From positions 487-55,908 of the forward strand of contig QHTB01000190.1 in the NCBI GenBank assembly GCA_003220615.1: a stretch of DNA of 55,422 bases. Direction: 5' to 3'. Shown in pieces: positions 31,056 through 39,142 of this stretch. The DNA is from Candidatus Rokuibacteriota bacterium. GTDB taxonomy: Bacteria > Methylomirabilota > Methylomirabilia > Rokubacteriales > CSP1-6. Numbering within the stretch: position 1 is the stretch's first letter; every line of letters starts with the position of its first letter. The translations under genes and the position numbers were made by a program. The notes under the pieces were generated by a model. It saw nothing but the letters and a program-made list of their open reading frames with translations, did no database searches and had not been told where the DNA came from.

Positions 31056-32551
31056 CCGACCGGGTCCTCCGCGCGCCCCGCTCGCGGAAAGAACTTGTGC
31101 AGACGCTCGAGCACCTCGGGCAGCTCGTCGCACGGCACGTCTTCGAGGATGCGCACGCCGGCCCGGGGCTGCGCTCCACCGCGTCCGCCCACGAAGACGT
31201 GAACACCGTCCACGATCTTGCCGTCGACCTTGACCTTGCAGCCCTGGAGCCCCACGTCGGCCGTGTGGTGATTGCCGCACCCGGCCGGGCATCCCGACCA
31301 GCGCACCGTCAGCGGGCGTGTCTTGGCCATGCGCGCGTCGAACTCGCCGGCGAGCTCGAGAGCGCGCGTCTTGGTGTCGATCAGCGCCAGGTTGCAGAAG
31401 TCGGTGCCCGTGCACGCCGAGAGCCCGCGCCGGATCTCGGACGGGTTGTACGGAAGCTCCTTGAGCAGGGGCTCCTTCAACAGTGCGCCGAGCCGGATAT
31501 CGGCGACGTGCGGGATCAGCACGTTCTGCGCAGGCGTGAGGCGAAGCTCGCCACGTCCGTAGATCTCCGCCAACCTCGCCAGCTCGAGCAGGTGGCCGCT
31601 CGTGACGCGCCCGACGGGCGTCTTGAGTCCCACGTAGTTCATGCCGTGCTGGCGCTGGCGGAACACGCCGACGTGGTCCGTGACGGTCGCGCGCCGCGCG
31701 TCGCGGCCGGCCGGCGGCAGTGGCCGCCCCAGCCGCACCTCCAGCTCCTTGCGCAGCTTCTCGGCGCCCCAGCTTTCGACGAGGAACGCCAGCCGCGACT
31801 TGGAACGCGATTCACGCAGTCCGTGGTCGCGAAAGATGAGGGCGATGGCGGCACACACCTCGGCAGCTTCCTCGGGAGTCACGAAGGCATCGAGCGGCGT
31901 GGCGAAGGTCGGGCCGCCCGAGCCTTGCTTGCCACCCACGGCGACGTTGAAGCCCACGCCGTCGCCCTCGCCGATGGCGGGCGTCATCGCGATGTCCTGG
32001 GTCTCCGCGGTCGTGCAGTTGTCGGGGCATCCGGTGATCGTGACGTTGAACTTGCGCGGCAAGTTCGTGAACGCCTGGTTGCCCAGGAAGATCCTCTGGA
32101 ACTCCGCCGCGATTCCCGCGGTGTCGACGAGCTCGTTGGGAGTGAGGCCGGTCGCCGGACAGCCGATGATGCCGCGGATGTTGTCCATCCCCGTCTGCAA
32201 GCTGGACAGCCCGGCGGCTTCGAGACGCGCGATGACGCCAGGAACCTGCTCGATCGTCAGCCAGCGGAGCTGGATCTGCTGGCGCGTGGTGACGTCGGCC
32301 ACGTCGCGGCCACTCGCTCGCGTGATCTCGGCGAGCAGCCGAAGCTGGCCGGACGTGAGGATCCCGTTGGGCATGCGGACCCGCATCATGAAGTGGCCGG
32401 GGGTCGGCCTGCGGAGAAAGACGCCGACCCACTTCAAGCGCTCCTTGTCGTCGTCGCCGATCGTCTTCCAGCCTTCGCGAGCGAACCGGGCGAGGTCCTC
32501 GGTGACGTCGAGGCCGTCGCGGGCGGCCTTGAGGGCCTCGATCTTGTTCAC
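31052..32551 (-). CDS. nirA: Ferredoxin-type assimilatory nitrite reductase
   Basis: A 499-residue siroheme/[4Fe-4S] reductase, six-electron nitrite to ammonium. It has the paired nitrite/sulfite reductase repeats. The cofactor cysteines are C380-x5-C386 (CTGTDFC) and C421-x3-C425 (CPAGC), which ligate the cluster and siroheme. The N-terminal half keeps HFMMRVRMPNG and TTRQQIQLRW. There is no NAD(P)H/FAD domain, so it is NirA rather than NirB and uses ferredoxin. GTG 32551 overlaps the nitrate reductase stop (GTGA). Followed directly by the siroheme genes. Confidence 0.95.
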   Translation of the reverse strand: MNKIEALKAARDGLDVTEDLARFAREGWKTIGDDDKERLKWVGVFLRRPTPGHFMMRVRMPNGILTSGQLRLLAEITRASGRDVADVTTRQQIQLRWLTIEQVPGVIARLEAAGLSSLQTGMDNIRGIIGCPATGLTPNELVDTAGIAAEFQRIFLGNQAFTNLPRKFNVTITGCPDNCTTAETQDIAMTPAIGEGDGVGFNVAVGGKQGSGGPTFATPLDAFVTPEEAAEVCAAIALIFRDHGLRESRSKSRLAFLVESWGAEKLRKELEVRLGRPLPPAGRDARRATVTDHVGVFRQRQHGMNYVGLKTPVGRVTSGHLLELARLAEIYGRGELRLTPAQNVLIPHVADIRLGALLKEPLLKELPYNPSEIRRGLSACTGTDFCNLALIDTKTRALELAGEFDARMAKTRPLTVRWSGCPAGCGNHHTADVGLQGCKVKVDGKIVDGVHVFVGGRGGAQPRAGVRILEDVPCDELPEVLERLHKFFPRAGRAEDPVG

Positions 32552-34677
32552 GCCCCGATCTCCGCCACTCGCCGCAGTCGCACCGCGCACGCCTTCAGCT
32601 CCGGCTGCTGCGAGATCGGGTCGCGCGCCGTCAGGGTCAGGTTGTTGGCCGCCTTGTAGAAGCCGAAACGGCGGCCCCAGTGAAACGGCAGGAAGCACGT
32701 CCCCTCGCGGATCGTGAGGGCGACCCGGCACTGAGCGACGGCCTTGCCGCGGCGCGAGGTGATCTCGACGAAGTCGCCGTCGGAGAGCCCGGCCCGGCGC
32801 GCGTCCGACGGATGGACCTCGAGGATGGGCTCCGGGGTGCGCGCCATCAGCGCCCGCGCGTTCGCCGTCCGGGTCAGCGTATGCCAGTGGTCGCGCACTC
32901 TCCCCGTCGTCAGGCTGAGCGGGAAGATGTCGTCGGGCGGCTCGACCGGATCGTCAGGCTCCACGGCAATGAACCGGGCGCGACCGTCGGCCGTCGGAAA
33001 TCGCCCGTCGGTGTAGAGGCGCGGCGTGCCCTCGTGATCGTCCGCGGGCACCGGCCACTGGAGCGGCCCGCCGCCGGCGAGGCGCGCATGAGACACGCCG
33101 GAGTAGTCGCAGGGTCTCCCGGCCGTCAGCGCGGCGAACTCGGCGAAGATCTCACCGGTATCGCCGTATGCGAACGCGTGCTTGAAACCCATCTCGGCGG
33201 CCACGCGCGCGACGATGACCGCGTCGGGCCACGCTTCTCCGGGGGGATCGACGAGCTTGGGCAGGTACGTCAGGCACCGCTCCGAGTTCGTCATGACCCC
33301 GTCCTTCTCGGGCCACTGAGCGGCTGGCAGCACCACGTCGGCAAAGCGGCTCGTCTCGGTGGGGTGATAGGCGTCCTGCACGATCACGAGCTCGGTCTGG
33401 CGCAGCGCCTTGTCGACGAGATCGAGATCCGGCATCGACGCCGCCGGATTGGTGGCCATGATCCAGAGCGCTCTCACCTCACCGGCGGCGGCGCGCTCGA
33501 ACATCTCGAGCGCTGAGAGCCCGGGCTGCTCGCGAAGCGTGCCCGGCGCCAGGCCCCAGTGCCGCTCGACGTCGGCGCGCTCGGCGGCGTCGGTCACGCG
33601 ACGATAGCCCGGCAGCAGATGTGAGAGGCCGCCCGTCTCCCGGCCCCCCATCGCGTTGGGCTGACCCGTGAGCGAGAACGGTCCCGCGCCCGGCCGTCCG
33701 ATCTGTCCGGTGGCCAGGTGCAAATTGAGGATCGCTCCATTCTTGTCGGTCCCGGCGTGACTCTGGTTCACGCCCATGGACCACAGCGTGAGCGCGGCCC
33801 CAGCTCGGCCGAAGCGCCGGGCTGCATCGACGATGATCTCGGCCGAGAGCCCGGTGATCTCGGCGGCGCGTTGGGGCGGACAGTGATCGAGCACGCGGGT
33901 GAGATCGGCCCAGCCGGTGGTGCACCGATCGATGAAGGCGCCGTCGACGATGCCGTCCTTCCACAGCACGTGCAGCATGCCGTTCAGCAGCGCGACGTCG
34001 GATCCGGGGCGCAGGGGCAGATGCAAGTCGGCGAGGTCGGCCGTCTCGGTCCAGCGTGGATCGGCGACGATCACCGTGACACGGTCCGTGTCCGCCAGCT
34101 TGCGCCGGCGGATCCGCTTGAACGTGATCGGATGGCAGTCGGCGGTGTTCGTTCCGATCAGGAAGAAGCAGTCGGCCTCGTCGATGTCGGCGTACGCCGT
34201 CGGCGGGCCGTCGGCGCCGAGCGAGCGCGTGTACCCCGCGGCGGCCGAGGCCATGCACAGTCGCGAGTTCGTGTCGAAGTTATTGGTTCCGATGAACCCC
34301 TTCGTGAGCTTGCCGGCGACGTAGTACTCCTCGGTGGTGAGCTGGCCGGACGCATAGACCGCCACGGCATCGGGGCCGTGGGCGGCGACGATCTCGCTCA
34401 ACCGCTCGGCCGTGAACCTCAGCGCGAGCTCCCACGGGACCCTGCGACGCTCACGGTCGCGCCGGCTGCGGATCTCCGGATGAAGCAGGCGATCGGGTGT
34501 GCGCAGTGTCGGTGGCAGGTGGACGGCCTTGGCGCACACGTCGCCGAAGTTGGCGGGATGATCGGGATCGCCCTTCACGCGCGTGACCACACCCTCCTCG
34601 ACGCGTACCAGCAAGCCGCACCCGACACCGCAGTACGGACAGAGCGTGCGCTGCCACTCGGACCGCGGTTCAGTCAC
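32548..34677 (-). CDS. nasA: Assimilatory nitrate reductase, molybdopterin subunit
   Basis: A 709-residue Mo-bisMGD oxidoreductase. The N-terminal [4Fe-4S] site is C13-x2-C16-x3-C20...C48 (CPYCGVGC, VCAK) and the Mo ligand is C141 (TNSRLCMASA), as in NasA/NarB. The middle has ATNPAASMPD and the C-terminal molydopterin domain LTTGRVRDHWHTLTRT. There is no C-terminal [2Fe-2S] BFD domain, fitting the ferredoxin-dependent type. The GTG start overlaps the ATPase stop by 8 nt. It reduces imported nitrate to nitrite for the nirA product encoded next. Confidence 0.95.
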   Translation of the reverse strand: MTEPRSEWQRTLCPYCGVGCGLLVRVEEGVVTRVKGDPDHPANFGDVCAKAVHLPPTLRTPDRLLHPEIRSRRDRERRRVPWELALRFTAERLSEIVAAHGPDAVAVYASGQLTTEEYYVAGKLTKGFIGTNNFDTNSRLCMASAAAGYTRSLGADGPPTAYADIDEADCFFLIGTNTADCHPITFKRIRRRKLADTDRVTVIVADPRWTETADLADLHLPLRPGSDVALLNGMLHVLWKDGIVDGAFIDRCTTGWADLTRVLDHCPPQRAAEITGLSAEIIVDAARRFGRAGAALTLWSMGVNQSHAGTDKNGAILNLHLATGQIGRPGAGPFSLTGQPNAMGGRETGGLSHLLPGYRRVTDAAERADVERHWGLAPGTLREQPGLSALEMFERAAAGEVRALWIMATNPAASMPDLDLVDKALRQTELVIVQDAYHPTETSRFADVVLPAAQWPEKDGVMTNSERCLTYLPKLVDPPGEAWPDAVIVARVAAEMGFKHAFAYGDTGEIFAEFAALTAGRPCDYSGVSHARLAGGGPLQWPVPADDHEGTPRLYTDGRFPTADGRARFIAVEPDDPVEPPDDIFPLSLTTGRVRDHWHTLTRTANARALMARTPEPILEVHPSDARRAGLSDGDFVEITSRRGKAVAQCRVALTIREGTCFLPFHWGRRFGFYKAANNLTLTARDPISQQPELKACAVRLRRVAEIGA

Positions 34678-35440
34678 CGGTCTGAGCCTCGAGGAACCCG
34701 ACGATCTGATCGCGCATCCAGAAGTAGTCGGGACGAGCCAGGATCTCCTCGCGGGCCCGCGGCCGCGCGAACGGCACGTCGAGCACGTCGCCGATGGTGG
34801 CGGCCGGGCCGTTCGTCATCATCACGACGCGGTCGGCCAGCAGCAGCGCCTCGTCCACGTCGTGGGTGACCATGATCACGGTCTTGCGCGTCGTCTCCCA
34901 CAGCCGCATCAGCTCGTCCTGCAGATCCATCCGCGTGAGGGCGTCGAGCAGCGAGAACGGCTCGTCGAGGAGGAGCAGGCGCGGCTCCAGCGCGAACGCG
35001 CGCGCGATCCCGACGCGTTGCTGCATGCCGGCCGAGAGCTCGCGCGGATACCGGTGGGCCATGCCGGCGAGGCCGACCGCCGCGAGGTACGACTCGGCGG
35101 TCGCGCTGCCGTTCCGGGCGGCGACCTGGTCGAGGGCGATCTGCACGTTCTCACCGACAGTGAGCCACGGCAGCAGCGTGGCTGCCTGGAACACGACGCC
35201 GCGATCCGTGCCGGGTCCGTCGATCTCACGGCCGGCGATGACCACGCCGCCCCTGGTCGGCAGCGTGAGGCCCATGACGATCGAGAGCACCGTGGACTTG
35301 CCGCAGCCGGAGTGGCCGACGATGCAGACGAACTCGCCCTCGCGGATGTCGAGGGTGAAGTCGCGGACGATGATTGCGGGCCCGGTCGGCGTCTCGTACG
35401 TCTTGCCGAGCTGAGCGATCTCGACGAACGACGGTGCCAC
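34670..35440 (-). CDS. nrtD: Nitrate ABC transporter ATPase (NrtD type)
   Basis: An ABC ATPase of about 256 residues: Walker A GHSGCGKST, signature LSAGMQQRVGIARAF, Walker B LLLLDEPFSLLDALT, H-loop VTHDVDEALLLADR with intact His. GTG 35440 is preferred because GGGAGG lies 6 nt upstream; GTG 35446 is also in frame. It is the second ATPase of the importer, next to a sister ATPase gene 5-12 bp upstream, and it overlaps the nitrate reductase start. Confidence 0.92.
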   Translation of the reverse strand: MAPSFVEIAQLGKTYETPTGPAIIVRDFTLDIREGEFVCIVGHSGCGKSTVLSIVMGLTLPTRGGVVIAGREIDGPGTDRGVVFQAATLLPWLTVGENVQIALDQVAARNGSATAESYLAAVGLAGMAHRYPRELSAGMQQRVGIARAFALEPRLLLLDEPFSLLDALTRMDLQDELMRLWETTRKTVIMVTHDVDEALLLADRVVMMTNGPAATIGDVLDVPFARPRAREEILARPDYFWMRDQIVGFLEAQTGD

Positions 35441-35451
35441 CAGCACCTCCC

Positions 35452-36258
35452 TCAGGCCACCTGCGGCCCGACCCGGCCTGGCGGCTTGGCTACAAATGAT
35501 TTCAGGAATTCGACGAGCGCCTGCCGCGCCTTCTGGTACGCGGGCGTCAGGCTCATGTGGCGCCGCTGGCGTGGCCGCGGCAGCCCGACCTCGATGGCCG
35601 GGCCCAGGATCGCGGCCGGTCCCGGCGTCATCGGGTAGATCCGGTCGGCGAGGAGAATCGCCTCGTCGACGTCGTTGGTGATCAGGATGACCGTCGTGCG
35701 GCGCTCGCCCCAGATGCGCAGGAGCTCCTCCTGGAGCGTCGCCCGCGTGAGGGCGTCGAGGGCGCTGAACGGCTCGTCCATCAGCAGCAGCTTCGGCTGC
35801 ATGGCCAGGCCGCGGGCGACGGCCACGCGCTGGCGCATCCCGCCCGACAGCTCACGCGGGCGCTTCCACGCCGCCGGCGTCAGGTTCACGAGGCCGACGA
35901 GCTCGTCGGTGATCCGCCGGCGCTCGCGGGCCGGCACGCCGGGATTGACGGCGTCCACGGCGAGCGCCACGTTCTCGTGGACGGTCATCCACGGCAGCAG
36001 CGAATACTGCTGGAAGACGATGCCGCGCTCGGGCCCGGGTTCGCTGACGCGCTCGCCGTCGAGCACGATGTCGCCGGCGTCGGCCGTCAGCAGCCCCGCC
36101 ACGAGATTGACGAGCGTCGTCTTGCCGGATCCCGAGTAGCCGACGACGGCCACGAACTCGCCCTCCTCCAGCGCGAGGTCCACGCCGCCGAGAACCTCGG
36201 TGGTTCCCCGCGGAGTCACGAACGCTTTCCGGAGGCCGTGGATCTCGAGAAACGCCAT
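35452..36258 (-). CDS. Nitrate ABC transporter ATPase with Asn H-loop
   Basis: A 268-residue ABC ATPase: Walker A GYSGSGKTT, signature LSGGMRQRVAVARGL, Walker B LLLMDEPFSALDALT. The usual H-loop histidine is replaced by asparagine (ILITNDVDEAILLADR), unlike its partner encoded next. Such substitution occurs in some nitrate-type importer ATPases and suggests an asymmetric heterodimer with one weak hydrolysis site. The ATG shares one base with the permease stop. It lacks the fused binding-protein domain of cyanobacterial NrtC. Confidence 0.92.
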   Translation of the reverse strand: MAFLEIHGLRKAFVTPRGTTEVLGGVDLALEEGEFVAVVGYSGSGKTTLVNLVAGLLTADAGDIVLDGERVSEPGPERGIVFQQYSLLPWMTVHENVALAVDAVNPGVPARERRRITDELVGLVNLTPAAWKRPRELSGGMRQRVAVARGLAMQPKLLLMDEPFSALDALTRATLQEELLRIWGERRTTVILITNDVDEAILLADRIYPMTPGPAAILGPAIEVGLPRPRQRRHMSLTPAYQKARQALVEFLKSFVAKPPGRVGPQVA

Positions 36259-37028
36259 CAGACCGTCCGGACTCGGGCCTCGACGAAGCCCATGACGCGA
36301 TCGAGGGTGAAGCCGATGGTGCCAATCGTGATGACGGACAACAGGATGTGCGAGTAGACGAGACTGTTGTACTCCTGCCACAGGAAGCCGCCGACGCCCG
36401 GCGTGCCGGTCAGCATTTCCGAGGCCACGATCACGAGCCAGGCCAGCCCGAGCGAGAGCCGGTAGCCGGTGAAGACGTAGGGCAGTGAGGCCGGGATGAT
36501 GATCTTGGTCAGCATCTTGAAGCGCGAGAGCTTGAGCACGCGGCCCACGTTCAGGTAGTCCTGGCTGATCGAGCGCACGCCCACCGCGGTGTTGATCACC
36601 GTCGGCCACATCGCGCAGAGCGCGATCGTGAAGATCGCCGCCGGCTCCGACTTCTGAAAGATGACGAGACCGAGCGGGAGCCAGGCCAGTGGCGAGATCG
36701 GACGCAGGAACTGGACGATCGGGTCGAAGGACTGGTGGAAGGCGCGCGAGAGCCCGAGCAGGAATCCGAGCGGCGTGCCGATGGCCACGGCGAGCAGGAA
36801 GCCCTTCCCCACCCGCAGCAGCGAGTAGAAGGCGAGGCGGCCGATGCCCTGGTTCATCTCTCCGTCCTTGAAGAACGGCTCCAGCACGTAGCGGCGCGAC
36901 TCCTGCCACGTCCGGAGCGGCGACGGCAGCTCCCTCGTCACCGTCTCGCTGATCACGGTCCAGATCACGAGCACGCCGATGACCCCCAGCACCGGCAGCA
37001 GCACGCTTCTCAATGCGATGCGCGACAT
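36258..37028 (-). CDS. nrtB: Nitrate ABC transporter permease (NrtB type)
   Basis: A 256-residue permease with about six helices: VLLPVLGVIGVLVIWTVIS, FLLAVAIGTPLGFLLGLSRA, the ISPLAWLPLGLVIF segment, CAMWPTVINTAVGV and the EAA-like loop GYRLSLGLAWLVIVASEML followed by GTPGVGGFLWQEYN. ATG 37028 follows AGGAGA; the frame further up overlaps the binding-protein gene. It is 10 bp after the nrtA stop. It is the paralogue of the permease in the cyn operon. Confidence 0.93.
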   Translation of the reverse strand: MSRIALRSVLLPVLGVIGVLVIWTVISETVTRELPSPLRTWQESRRYVLEPFFKDGEMNQGIGRLAFYSLLRVGKGFLLAVAIGTPLGFLLGLSRAFHQSFDPIVQFLRPISPLAWLPLGLVIFQKSEPAAIFTIALCAMWPTVINTAVGVRSISQDYLNVGRVLKLSRFKMLTKIIIPASLPYVFTGYRLSLGLAWLVIVASEMLTGTPGVGGFLWQEYNSLVYSHILLSVITIGTIGFTLDRVMGFVEARVRTV

Positions 37029-37038
37029 GGGCGATCTC

Positions 37039-38277
37039 CTAGGCCATGGAATGGACGGCAAAGCCCTTGGCATACTCCTCGGGCTTGGCCGGGTCGAACG
37101 TGACTCCGTCGAACAGCGTTTCCTTCTTCATGTCGTCGCGCGGTGTCTCGACGCCCATCTCCCTGGCGACCTCGCGGAAGATGTCCGGCCGGTGCACGCG
37201 GTCGACGAGGCCTTTGTAGTCGGGCGCCTCCTTCACCATGCCCCAACGCCGGAACTGCGTGAGCCACCACACGCCGTGCGACTTCATCGGAAAGTTCGTC
37301 TGGCGATCGAAGAAGGTCATGTAGTACTTGTCCTTCTCCTTGCGGCCGTCGCCGTAGTCGTAGTCGCCGAGCAGGCGGCCGAGGATGATCTCCTTCGGAC
37401 AGTTGATGTACTGCGCCTGGGCGACGACCTCGGCCATTCGCGGGCGGTTCTCGAGCTTGTCGTTCCACTGGCTCGCCTCGAGGATGGCGCGCATCACGGC
37501 TTTCACCGTCTTCGGGTTCTTCGTCGCGAACTCCTCGGTGAAGCCGAGGACCTTCTCGGGGTGGTCCTTCCAGAGCTGCTGGGTCGTGATCGCGGTGAAG
37601 CCGATGCCATCGACGATGGCGCGGGCCCCCCACGGCTCGCCCACACAGTAGCCGTCCATCTTGCCGACCTTCATGTTGGCGACCATCTGAGCCGGCGGAA
37701 TGGTGATGAGCGCGACGTCGCGATCGGGATTGATTCCGCCCGCGCCCAGCCAGTACCGGGTCCACATCGCGTGGGTGCCCGGCGGATACGTCATCGCGAA
37801 GGTCATGGGGCTGCCCTTGGCCTTCGCCTCGAGCGCCAGCGGCTTGACCTGCTGCGGCGTCTTCACGCCCTTGTCGAGAAGCGACTTCGTGAGCGTGATC
37901 GCCTGGCCGTTCCGGTTGAGATACATCGGGATGATCATCGGCTTCTGCGGCGACCCCTGGAGGCCCATCGTCGCCGCATAGGGAATCCCGAGCAGCAGAT
38001 GAGTCGCCTGGTTTTCGCCAAGCGTGAGCCGGTCGCGGATCACGGCCCACGACGCTTCCTTCGAGATCGTCGAGTCGATGCCGTGCTTCTTGAACAGGCC
38101 CAGCTCGTGGGCCATGACGATCGACGAGCAGTCGGTCAGCGCGATGATCCCGATCCGTACTTTCGGCGTCTCGGGAGCGTCGGAGGCGTAGGCGGAGCCC
38201 CGCCAGCCCACCGGCACCCCGGATAGCAGGGCGGCGGCGACACTCGTCTTCACGATCTCTCGGCGGCTCAGCTCCAT
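37039..38277 (-). CDS. nrtA: Nitrate ABC substrate-binding protein (NrtA type), Tat signal
   Basis: A 412-residue NrtA-type binding protein. The N-terminus MELSRREIVKTSVAAALLSG is a Tat signal (SRREIVK). The mature part has VRIGIIALTDCSSIVMAHEL, PPGTHAMWTRYWLGAGGI, MDGYCVGEPWGARAI and TNFPMKSHGVWWLTQF, and ends TFDPAKPEEYAKGFAVHS, a tail shared with the CynA-like protein. AGGAGG precedes the ATG. It heads the nitrate operon, after a sigma-54-type promoter and a structured leader with terminator. It captures nitrate (or nitrite) outside the membrane. Confidence 0.94.
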   Translation of the reverse strand: MELSRREIVKTSVAAALLSGVPVGWRGSAYASDAPETPKVRIGIIALTDCSSIVMAHELGLFKKHGIDSTISKEASWAVIRDRLTLGENQATHLLLGIPYAATMGLQGSPQKPMIIPMYLNRNGQAITLTKSLLDKGVKTPQQVKPLALEAKAKGSPMTFAMTYPPGTHAMWTRYWLGAGGINPDRDVALITIPPAQMVANMKVGKMDGYCVGEPWGARAIVDGIGFTAITTQQLWKDHPEKVLGFTEEFATKNPKTVKAVMRAILEASQWNDKLENRPRMAEVVAQAQYINCPKEIILGRLLGDYDYGDGRKEKDKYYMTFFDRQTNFPMKSHGVWWLTQFRRWGMVKEAPDYKGLVDRVHRPDIFREVAREMGVETPRDDMKKETLFDGVTFDPAKPEEYAKGFAVHSMA

Positions 38278-38291
38278 TCGGCCTCCTGGAC

Positions 38292-38335
38292 AAAAAAAGG
38301 CGCCGGGGTCTCAGCATTGAGACCGCAGCGCCTTT
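38292..38335 (-). terminator. Leader terminator before nrtA, inner stem is an ANTAR-like hairpin
   Basis: Minus strand: outer stem AAAGGCGC/GCGCCTTT, inner stem GGTCTC/GAGACC with hexaloop AATGCT (38318-38313), then a run of seven T residues (38298-38292). It lies a few bases before the nrtA ribosome binding site. The hexaloop has A at 1 and G at 4, the ANTAR-RNA signature. Confidence 0.85.
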
Positions 38336-38340
38336 GCCTT

Positions 38341-38369
38341 GACGCGAAGCCGGCATTGGCTCCCGCGTC
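38341..38369 (-). promoter_or_regulatory. ANTAR-like leader hairpin P1 of the nitrate operon
   Basis: Minus strand GACGCG, one bulged G, GAGCC, hexaloop AATGCC, GGCTT, CGCGTC: 6 + 5 bp with a single bulge. The hexaloop has A1 and G4, as in RNA targets of ANTAR antiterminators (NasR, EutV). A similar loop lies in the terminator 16 nt downstream. Confidence 0.65.
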
Positions 38370-38386
38370 GTTCGGTGACGGTGCCA

Positions 38387-38403
38387 TGCACCGCGCGTGC
38401 CAA
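38387..38403 (-). promoter_or_regulatory. Sigma-54-type promoter of the nitrate operon
   Basis: TTGGCACGCGCGGTGCA on the minus strand fits the consensus TGGCACG-N4-TTGCW with one mismatch (T to G before TGC) and exact GG/GC spacing. The start is expected near 38376, about 100 nt before nrtA, placing both leader hairpins in the transcript. Confidence 0.8.
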
Positions 38404-38566
38404 ACAGCGACCGGGCCGGGTATGTGGACGAAACATCCCGGACCGCGGCAGGTTACGTGACGCGGCGCCGCCGTGGGCAGGCCAGAGCTCTGCCCGCAGC
38501 GCGATCAGTCGGCGGCGGCTGCTCTATTTTTAGACGGGTCTTTCGGATGCGCCTTGGGCCGCTCGG

Positions 38567-38953
38567 TCAGTGGCGAGATGGGACCCGGCAGCTCAACTGC
38601 ATTCGATTGCGCGCGATCCAGGCATACGCGCGCCGCGAGAGCGGGCGCACGCCCGGGAGCCCGAAGGCACCGGCCAGCCAGCGCCAGCGAGGGATGCGCC
38701 GGATGATCTCGGGCGCCGCGTCGGCGCCACTGAGGACGCGGCCGTCGGGCAGCACGAGCTGCATCGCGGCCATGCAGGCCTCGTCGGTGATCTGCGGATA
38801 GCGCTCGCGCCGGACCGACGAGCGACACGGCAGGATCTCGAACTGATCGGCGCCACCGGCGAGCGCGCGCCGCATGAGCCAGAGCGCGCTGGCCCGGCAC
38901 ATCGCGCACTCACCGTCGTAGATCAGAACCGCGGGAGCTAGCGCTTCCCCCAT
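38567..38953 (-). CDS. DCC-family thiol-disulfide oxidoreductase-like protein (DUF393)
   Basis: A 128-residue protein with the family motif IYDGECAMCRAS (D-G-x-C-x2-C) near the N-terminus, then CRSSVRRERYPQI and a Trp-rich C-terminal helix with PRWRWLAGAFGLPG. These proteins have a thioredoxin-like fold and are presumed thiol oxidoreductases. The start overlaps the small membrane-protein gene upstream by 16 bp, so the two are probably co-transcribed. Cellular role unknown. Confidence 0.85.
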   Translation of the reverse strand: MGEALAPAVLIYDGECAMCRASALWLMRRALAGGADQFEILPCRSSVRRERYPQITDEACMAAMQLVLPDGRVLSGADAAPEIIRRIPRWRWLAGAFGLPGVRPLSRRAYAWIARNRMQLSCRVPSRH

Positions 38954-39132
38954 CGGTTCAACGTGCGGTAGTACGCCGTCAGCCCGCCGGCGACGGCGGC
39001 CGCGACCGCGGCCTGCACGAGCGCGGCGGCACCGTCGCCCATGAAGTAGTGGCGGACCTGGAACGCCGAGTAGAAGAGGAAGAACGCGATCGCCGCCCCG
39101 ATGAGAATCCGGTGGGCGGTGATGAGGCGCAC
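38938..39132 (-). CDS. Small two-helix membrane protein
   Basis: A 64-residue protein with two hydrophobic segments (ILIGAAIAFFLFYSAFQV and ALVQAAVAAAVAGGLTAYY) and a basic C-terminal tail (RTLNRWGKR). No family is recognised. It starts with GTG 10 bp after the aminotransferase stop and overlaps the DCC gene, so it may be an anchor or partner for that protein. Confidence 0.6.
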   Translation of the reverse strand: MRLITAHRILIGAAIAFFLFYSAFQVRHYFMGDGAAALVQAAVAAAVAGGLTAYYRTLNRWGKR

Positions 39133-39142
39133 CCCACCCTCG

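Noticed and set aside
31052..32551. Sulfite reductase instead of nitrite reductase
   Set aside because: The fold is shared, but the gene overlaps nasA and is followed by siroheme genes within a nitrate importer operon.
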